The notes below the pieces were generated by a model that saw only the letters and a list, made by a program, of their open reading frames with translations, had not been told where the DNA came from and ran no database searches. Positions 58,355-64,000 of a DNA stretch of 64,000 nucleotides are shown here, in pieces (position 1 is the first letter of the stretch; each line of letters opens with the position of its first letter). A program made the translations under genes and the position numbers. This DNA is from an uncultured Clostridia bacterium (GTDB lineage Bacteria; Bacillota; Clostridia; Lachnospirales; Lachnospiraceae), in contig CANDNA010000009.1 of assembly GCA_947385955.1 (NCBI GenBank), positions 29,641 through 93,640 of the forward strand. The letters are read 5' to 3'.

Positions 58355-60737
58355 TTGATTGCTCCTTCACAGTGCTGCCACCGCCGGCTTTTCCGGAACC
58401 GGAAGATGCCCGTTTTTTTACCAGTGCATGCTCCAGTACCTCTTCCATCTGTTTGACATATACGATTTCCAGCCCTGATTTGATTTCTTTGGAAATTTCC
58501 TGTACATCCTTTTCATTTTCGGCCGGAACCAATACTTTTCTGATGCCGGCAGTTCTGGCCGCCAGTATTTTTTCTTTCAGGCCCCCGATGGGCAGTACCC
58601 GTCCCCGCAGCGTCACCTCACCGGTCATGGCTACCGTTGCATATACCGGGCGTTTGGTTAATGCGGAAAACACCGCCGTCGCCATGGTAATGCCTGCACT
58701 GGGCCCGTCCTTTGGCACTGCGCCTTCCGGAATATGAATGTGAAAATCATTTTTCTTAAACGCATCTGCTGCAATTTTATGATCTTTTGCAATGGAACGG
58801 ATAAAACTGATCCCCGTGATGGCCGATTCCTTCATCACATCTCCCATCTGGCCGGTTAAATCAATATCCCCTTTTCCCGGCATGATATTCACTTCAATTT
58901 CCAGAGTATCCCCGCCCACACTGGTCCAGGCCAGTCCTCTGACAATTCCCACTTCATCGCTCTGGCCGATCCTGTCCTGGGAATATTTCTCTTTTCCCAG
59001 AAATTTTTCCAGATTCTGCTTTGTAACCCGTATGGTTTTCTCTTCCTTTGCCTGTAGAATCTCTCTGGCGGCTTTCCTGCAGATCTGTCCGATTTTCCGT
59101 TCCAGCTCCCGCACTCCTGCTTCCCTGGTATAATTCTGTATCATTTTATGCAGTGCATTGTCCGTAATATCAAGCTGACTGGCGGAAAGTCCGTTTTTCT
59201 CCAACTGCTTTTCCAGCAAATGCTCTTTGGCAATATGAAACTTCTCATTGGAAGTATAGCTGGTAACCTCGATCAGTTCCATCCGGTCCAGCAAAGGTCT
59301 TGGAATTTCGGAAACCGAATTGGCCGTAGCCAGAAAGAGCACTTCCGACAGATCCAGCGGAATCTCCACATAATGATCCCGGAACCTGTTGTTCTGTTCT
59401 CCGTCCAATACTTCCAAAAGGGCCGACGCCGTATCTCCCCGCCTGTCATTTCCTGCTTTGTCAATTTCATCCAACAGCATCAGAGGGTTTTTAACGCCTG
59501 CCTGCCGCAGACCGGCGGCAATCCGTCCGGGCATCGCACCCACATAAGTACGCCTGTGCCCTCTGATTTCCGCCTCATCCCGGACGCCGCCCAGGCAGAT
59601 ACGGATGTATTTTTTGTTCAATGCCTTTGCCACGCTTCTGGCAATGGAAGTTTTCCCGGTTCCGGGAGGACCCACCAGACAGAGAATCGGGCTGTCGCCC
59701 CGCTTTGTCAGGCTTCTGACCGCCAAAAACTCCAGAATACGTTCCTTTACCTTTTCCAGCCCGTAATGATCCTCCTCCAGAATGCTTTCCGCCCTCGTAA
59801 TATCCGTATTGTCTCTGGACATCTTATCCCAGGGAAGTTCCAGCAGCGTTTCGATATATCCCCGCTCCACTGCACTTTCCGAACTGCTGGCAGCCATATT
59901 CTGAAAACGGGCAATCTCTTTTTTGATTTTCTCTTTTACTTCTTTTGACGCTTTCAGCTTTTTCAGGTCTTCCTGAAACTGCTCCGCATCCGACAGGGTG
60001 TTTTCCTCACCCAGTTCCTCTCTGATAAAATGGAGCTGTTCACGCAGCAGATATTCTTTTTGATTTTTCTCCACACGGGAACGGATTTTTTCTGACAACT
60101 CCATCCGTACCCTGGCCACTTCCACCTCATTCAGCAAAATCTGGCAGAGCAGCGCAAAACGCTCCCGCAGATCCAGTTCGCCCAGAATTTTCTGTTTGTT
60201 CCCATAGTGCAGCGGGATATTGTTGGTGATCTCATCGATCAAAGACTCCAGACTGGCTGCTTCCTGTACCCTGGGGCCCAGGTTCTTCCCTACTTTTGGA
60301 TAACACTGGCTGTACCGTTCAAAAATGGAACGCAGCTCCCGCAGCCCTGCCTCTTCCTCACTTTCAGGCAGCCGCTCTCCTCCCGGTACCGTTTCAATCT
60401 CTGCCAGCAGATACTCCGTCACCTCTTCCGAAAAAGAAAGCAGCTTTGCACGCATCTTACCCTCTGCCAGCACCCGGATAATGTCTCCCGGCAGCCTGGT
60501 AAGCTGCCGGATGACTGCCACCGTACCCACTTCATACATATCCTTATATTCCGGATCTTCCGTTTCCGGATCCTGCTGTGTCACCACCAGCAGCATCTGA
60601 TCCGACTGCATTGCCTGGTCCACTGCCTGAATGGATTTTTTCCTGCTCAGATCAAAATGGATAATCATATCCGGCAGAATCGTCATCCCCCGCAGTGCAA
60701 CCGCCGGAAGCTCATATCTGTTCTCTTCTATATTCAT
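58344..60737 (-). CDS. lon: ATP-dependent protease Lon
   Basis: 797 residues: N-terminal substrate domain (about 1-210), coiled coil, AAA+ domain with GPPGTGKTS, and the protease domain with the Ser-Lys dyad (Ser680 in PKDGPSAG and Lys723 in GGLKEK). A Gly/Ser-rich tail of about 25 residues ends the protein. It degrades damaged and regulatory proteins in the cytoplasm. It is separated from clpX by a hairpin. Confidence 0.97.
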   Translation of the reverse strand: MNIEENRYELPAVALRGMTILPDMIIHFDLSRKKSIQAVDQAMQSDQMLLVVTQQDPETEDPEYKDMYEVGTVAVIRQLTRLPGDIIRVLAEGKMRAKLLSFSEEVTEYLLAEIETVPGGERLPESEEEAGLRELRSIFERYSQCYPKVGKNLGPRVQEAASLESLIDEITNNIPLHYGNKQKILGELDLRERFALLCQILLNEVEVARVRMELSEKIRSRVEKNQKEYLLREQLHFIREELGEENTLSDAEQFQEDLKKLKASKEVKEKIKKEIARFQNMAASSSESAVERGYIETLLELPWDKMSRDNTDITRAESILEEDHYGLEKVKERILEFLAVRSLTKRGDSPILCLVGPPGTGKTSIARSVAKALNKKYIRICLGGVRDEAEIRGHRRTYVGAMPGRIAAGLRQAGVKNPLMLLDEIDKAGNDRRGDTASALLEVLDGEQNNRFRDHYVEIPLDLSEVLFLATANSVSEIPRPLLDRMELIEVTSYTSNEKFHIAKEHLLEKQLEKNGLSASQLDITDNALHKMIQNYTREAGVRELERKIGQICRKAAREILQAKEEKTIRVTKQNLEKFLGKEKYSQDRIGQSDEVGIVRGLAWTSVGGDTLEIEVNIMPGKGDIDLTGQMGDVMKESAITGISFIRSIAKDHKIAADAFKKNDFHIHIPEGAVPKDGPSAGITMATAVFSALTKRPVYATVAMTGEVTLRGRVLPIGGLKEKILAARTAGIRKVLVPAENEKDVQEISKEIKSGLEIVYVKQMEEVLEHALVKKRASSGSGKAGGGSTVKEQSNGD

Positions 60738-60761
60738 TCGTACTCCTTTTCAGACATAAAA

Positions 60762-60782
60762 CGCCGCTAATTCTTAGCGGCG
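60762..60782 (-). terminator. Hairpin between clpX and lon
   Basis: Perfect nine-base GC-rich stem with a three-base loop, followed in the minus transcript by TTTTATG. The U run is short, so termination may be partial and lon partly expressed with clpX. Confidence 0.65.
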
Positions 60783-60797
60783 CTTTCTCTCCTGGTA

Positions 60798-62051
60798 CTA
60801 CTTCGCTTTTCTTGTGGGCTCACGATGCACCACTAACGGCTCACTGGTACCGTCTATTACTTCTTTGGAAATCACACAAAGCTGGATCGTGTCATCAGAA
60901 GGGATCTCATACATCACATCCATCAGAACATTTTCCATAATAGAGCGCAGACCTCTTGCGCCTGTTTTCCGCTCCATTGCTTTTTTGGCAATTTCCACAA
61001 TCGCATCATCCTCAAAACGCAATTCCACATCATCAAATGCAAACAGTCTCTGATACTGTTTAACCAGTGCATTTCTGGGCTCTTTCAGAATCCGCACCAG
61101 CGCATCCTCATCCAGTCCTTCCAGAGACACATTGATGGGCACCCTGCCCACAAATTCGGGAATCAAACCGAACTTCACCAGATCCTGGGGTGTTACTTCT
61201 CCCAGAATCTCTCCGATTTCCTTTGTTGTTTTGGTTCCCATCTTTGCATTGAAACCAATGATCTTATGATTCAGCCTTTCCTCTACAATCTTGTCCAATC
61301 CGTCAAAGGCACCGCCGCAGATAAAGAGAATATTGGAAGTATCAATCTGAATCAATTCCTGATGGGGATGCTTCCTGCCTCCCTGGGGCGGTACACTGGC
61401 CACAGTGCCTTCCACGATTTTCAGCAAAGCCTGCTGTACTCCCTCTCCGGAGACATCCCTGGTAATAGAAACATTTTCCCCTTTTTTTGTAATTTTATCG
61501 ATTTCATCAATATAAATCATACCATACTGGGCACGTTCCACATCATAGTCCGCTGCCTGAATCAGTTTCAGCAGGATGTTTTCCACATCCTCCCCTACGT
61601 ATCCGGCTTCCGTCAATGTGGTGGCATCTGCAATGGCAAAGGGCACATTGATAATCTTGGCAAGCGTCTGTGCCAGATAAGTCTTACCGGAACCGGTAGG
61701 ACCCACCATCAGAATATTGCTCTTCTGAAGCTCCACTTCATTCAGCCCTTTGGGCGCCAGCACCCGTTTATAGTGATTGTAAACTGCCACTGACAACACC
61801 TTTTTGGCCGCTTCCTGACCAATGACATATTCATCCAGAAATTCCTTGATCTCCACCGGCTTTAAAAGGTTGATTTCCATGCCGTCATCCGCAGGCTCTT
61901 CTTCATACTCCTCTTCCATGATTTCAGCGCAGATATCAATGCATTCATCACAGATATATACCCCCGCCGGTCCGGCAATCAGTTTTCTGACCTGTTCCTG
62001 CGTCTTATTACAGAAAGAGCATCTTACTTTATCGTCAGAATTTTTTGTCAT
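60798..62051 (-). CDS. clpX: ClpX, unfoldase of the ClpXP protease
   Basis: 417 residues. The N-terminal zinc-binding domain has CSFC and CDEC. The AAA+ domain has GPTGSGKT, a Walker B in IYIDEID, and sensor residues; the [10 protein letters not shown] motif near the end and the pore loop GYVGED are typical of ClpX. It unfolds tagged proteins and feeds ClpP, encoded directly upstream. Confidence 0.97.
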   Translation of the reverse strand: MTKNSDDKVRCSFCNKTQEQVRKLIAGPAGVYICDECIDICAEIMEEEYEEEPADDGMEINLLKPVEIKEFLDEYVIGQEAAKKVLSVAVYNHYKRVLAPKGLNEVELQKSNILMVGPTGSGKTYLAQTLAKIINVPFAIADATTLTEAGYVGEDVENILLKLIQAADYDVERAQYGMIYIDEIDKITKKGENVSITRDVSGEGVQQALLKIVEGTVASVPPQGGRKHPHQELIQIDTSNILFICGGAFDGLDKIVEERLNHKIIGFNAKMGTKTTKEIGEILGEVTPQDLVKFGLIPEFVGRVPINVSLEGLDEDALVRILKEPRNALVKQYQRLFAFDDVELRFEDDAIVEIAKKAMERKTGARGLRSIMENVLMDVMYEIPSDDTIQLCVISKEVIDGTSEPLVVHREPTRKAK

Positions 62052-62072
62052 TTTAACTTACTATCTCCTTAA

Positions 62073-62663
62073 CTATTCTTTGGGCCTGAACGTAAATACC
62101 TTATCGATCAGACCGTACTCCTGTGCTTCCTCCGCACTCTTCCAGTTGTCTCTCTCAGTATCCGCACAAATCACCTCATAAGACTGTCCGGTGTTCTCCG
62201 CCAGCATCCTGTTCAGTTTTTCCTTTGTTTTCAGGATATGCTTTGCAGCAATTTCGATTTCTGTCGCCTGTCCTTTTGTACCGCCAAGCGGCTGGTGGAT
62301 CATAATCTCCGCATTGGGAAGCGCACTTCTTTTCCCTTTGGTACCGCCTGCCAGAAGGAATGCCCCCATACTGGCCGCCATGCCGATACAGATCGTCGCC
62401 ACATCACATTTGATATACTGCATGGTATCATAAATAGCCAGTCCTGCCGTCACACTGCCGCCCGGACTGTTAATATAAAGCTGTATATCCTTCTCCGGAT
62501 CCTCAGCCTCCAGAAACAGCATCTGTGCCACAACAAGGCTTGCCGTCACCTCATTCACTTCTTCTCCCAGAAATATAATCCTGTCTTTTAACAGTCTTGA
62601 ATAAATATCATAGGAACGTTCGCCCCTGCTTGTTTGTTCAATGACATAAGGTACTAAACTCAT
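62073..62663 (-). CDS. clpP: ClpP, proteolytic subunit
   Basis: 196 residues. The catalytic triad is Ser98 (GMAASMG), His123 (MIHQPLGG) and Asp172 (ERDNW). The N-terminal sequence [16 protein letters not shown] is the usual start. It forms the 14-mer barrel and works with ClpX. The tig-clpP-clpX-lon order is common in Clostridia. Confidence 0.98.
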   Translation of the reverse strand: MSLVPYVIEQTSRGERSYDIYSRLLKDRIIFLGEEVNEVTASLVVAQMLFLEAEDPEKDIQLYINSPGGSVTAGLAIYDTMQYIKCDVATICIGMAASMGAFLLAGGTKGKRSALPNAEIMIHQPLGGTKGQATEIEIAAKHILKTKEKLNRMLAENTGQSYEVICADTERDNWKSAEEAQEYGLIDKVFTFRPKE

Positions 62664-62720
62664 TCAAAATGCCTCCTTGCCGTTTTCAGTTTATTCCCGG
62701 CTGCTGTAAACTATACCTGC

Positions 62721-64000
62721 CTAAGCCTCTTTTGCTTCGCTTACCACGAAATCGGCAGCTTTGGTAATGGCAAGGTCTTCCATAAGCTGCTCTTTGGCCT
62801 TCTCATTGTCGCCCAGCATCTCTTTTACCTTGTCTTTTTCCATATTATATACTTCTGCCATTCTTTCGATTTCTTTCTCGTAATCCTCTTCCGATGCGGT
62901 AATCCCCTCTGCCGCCACAATCGCTTCCAGCACCAGTCTGGATTTGATCCGTTTCTCTGCCTGCGGCTTTACCTGCTCCAGCATCTTCTGTCCGTCAAGG
63001 CCTGTAAACTGGAAGTACTGCTCCAGAGAAAGCCCCTGCATCTGCAGTCTCTGCGCAAACTCATCCACAATCTGCCTCTGCTGTGTCTCCAGCATAGCCT
63101 CCGGAATATCCATATCGGCATCCGCAATGATCTCGTTCACAACCGCCTCTTCTTTGGCGTTCTTTGCTTCTTTTTCCTTCTTTTCCGTTAATTTCCTGCG
63201 AATGTCCTCTTTGTATTCTGCCAGTGTATCAAATTCAGAAACTTCTGCGGCGAACTCATCATCCACTGCCGGAAGTTCTTTTGTCTTAACTTCTTTGATG
63301 GCAACTTTGAACACTGCAGCTTTCCCTTTCAGTTCCTCTGCATGATAATCTTCCGGGAAGGTAACATTCACTTCCACGTCCTCATCTTTATTCTTGCCAA
63401 TAAGCTGTTCTTCAAATCCGGGAATAAAAGAACCGGAGCCGATTGTTAACGGATAATTTTCTCCTTTTCCGCCTTCAAACGCTTCTCCATCCACAAATCC
63501 CTCAAAATCAATGGTTGCAATATCTCCGTTTTCAATGGCTCTGCCTTCCACTTCCACGGTTCTGGCATTGCTTTCTCTTTCTTTTTCGATCTCTTTGTCA
63601 ATTTCTTCCTCTGTCACCGCAACGGACTGCTTTTCCACCTTTACGCCCTTATATTTTCCCAGGCGTACTTCCGGTTTCAAAGCCACCTCTGCCGTAAAGA
63701 TAAAAGGCTGTCCTGCCTCTATCTGTGTCACCGCAATTTTGGGAGAAGAAACAATGCTTTCTTCACACTCATCCAGAGCTTTTTCATAGGCGCCCGGAAT
63801 CAGTTCATTGGCAGCATCTTCATAAAATACTTCCCTGCCATACATCTTTTCAATTACCTGACGGGGAACCTTGCCCTTTCTGAAGCCGGGAACACTGATT
63901 TTATTTTTTGTTTTCTGATACACCTTCTGAATCGCTTTTTCCAACTCTTCCGCCGAAACCTCGATCGTCAGCTTTGCCATATTATGTTCCAGTTTTTCTA
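62721..64000 (-). CDS. tig: Trigger factor, 5' end beyond the window
   Basis: At least 425 residues. The ribosome-binding signature (GFRKGKVPRQV), the FKBP-type prolyl isomerase domain (about 165-245, with DFEGFVDGEAFEGG) and the helical C-terminal arms are present. Although an ATG occurs at 63980, the codons before it continue in frame as E-K-L-E-H-N to the window edge, and trigger factors normally begin with M-x-V-x-V-E-K-L-E. The true start is therefore outside. It folds nascent chains at the ribosome exit. Confidence 0.95.
   Translation of the reverse strand, partial: EKLEHNMAKLTIEVSAEELEKAIQKVYQKTKNKISVPGFRKGKVPRQVIEKMYGREVFYEDAANELIPGAYEKALDECEESIVSSPKIAVTQIEAGQPFIFTAEVALKPEVRLGKYKGVKVEKQSVAVTEEEIDKEIEKERESNARTVEVEGRAIENGDIATIDFEGFVDGEAFEGGKGENYPLTIGSGSFIPGFEEQLIGKNKDEDVEVNVTFPEDYHAEELKGKAAVFKVAIKEVKTKELPAVDDEFAAEVSEFDTLAEYKEDIRRKLTEKKEKEAKNAKEEAVVNEIIADADMDIPEAMLETQQRQIVDEFAQRLQMQGLSLEQYFQFTGLDGQKMLEQVKPQAEKRIKSRLVLEAIVAAEGITASEEDYEKEIERMAEVYNMEKDKVKEMLGDNEKAKEQLMEDLAITKAADFVVSEAKEA

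Noticed and set aside
1..64000. tRNA or rRNA genes
   Set aside because: No cloverleaf with a TTCRANY arm or rRNA core sequence was recognised; a covariance search was not possible here.

Overview
The window looks like chromosome of an anaerobic Clostridia, most likely Lachnospiraceae: about half G+C, strong AGGAGG-type ribosome binding sites, four-base ATGA overlaps inside operons, and families typical of gut Firmicutes (YesM/YesN sugar systems, GH127, WXG100 secretion, CadC-type ArsR, YtvI-like AI-2E protein). All protein genes but one (the XRE regulator at 49.9 kb) lie on the minus strand, so most operons read right to left. No tRNA or rRNA was recognised. Both window edges cut genes: a probable GreA at the left, and trigger factor at the right.

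Layout, left to right. 0-16 kb: cell-wall and signalling genes: an M14 peptidase, a secreted amidase-deacetylase fusion, a three-gene two-component operon, a siroheme reductase, an ABC exporter with an SH3 membrane protein, a PAS-GGDEF-EAL protein with a TtcA-like thiolase, and a chemoreceptor. 16.2-22.7 kb: a complete type II-A CRISPR-Cas locus (cas9-cas1-cas2-csn2, a very short array, and a divergently transcribed tracrRNA with a near-consensus promoter and an intrinsic terminator). 22.7-24.6 kb: a Gfo/Idh oxidoreductase, a divergent UppS-like prenyltransferase and a possibly frameshifted small ORF. 24.7-36.5 kb: a carbohydrate-utilisation region with a GH127 beta-L-arabinofuranosidase-like enzyme, ABC permeases, two paralogous binding lipoproteins, YesN/YesM, a PanE-like reductase and a DUF4432 epimerase-like protein.

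36.6-49.9 kb: a type VII (ESX/WXG100) secretion operon. It has a three-ATPase EssC, a YukD/EsaB protein, three WXG100 proteins, a probable secreted cysteine-peptidase-like effector, an FHA membrane protein, a PP2C phosphatase and a transmembrane Ser/Thr kinase. I do not see EssA, EssB or EsaA; the kinase has the same overall topology as EssB but keeps its catalytic residues. A divergent XRE gene and repeated operator-like sites flank a consensus promoter at its head.

50.2-54.1 kb: a metal operon (ArsR, HMA metallochaperone, P1B ATPase) fused by ATGA overlaps to two cobalamin-related genes. 54-64 kb: small unknown genes, a nested palindromic element, VanZ, TruA, an AI-2E-type membrane protein, then the protein-quality cluster engB-lon-clpX-clpP-tig.

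The points most worth following are the type VII locus (kinase in place of EssB, peptidase-like effector, regulated promoter), the complete Cas9 system with non-SpCas9 residues at the PAM-reading positions, and a 13-bp perfect anti-Shine-Dalgarno placed so that only read-through mRNA of a sugar-binding protein would be blocked.
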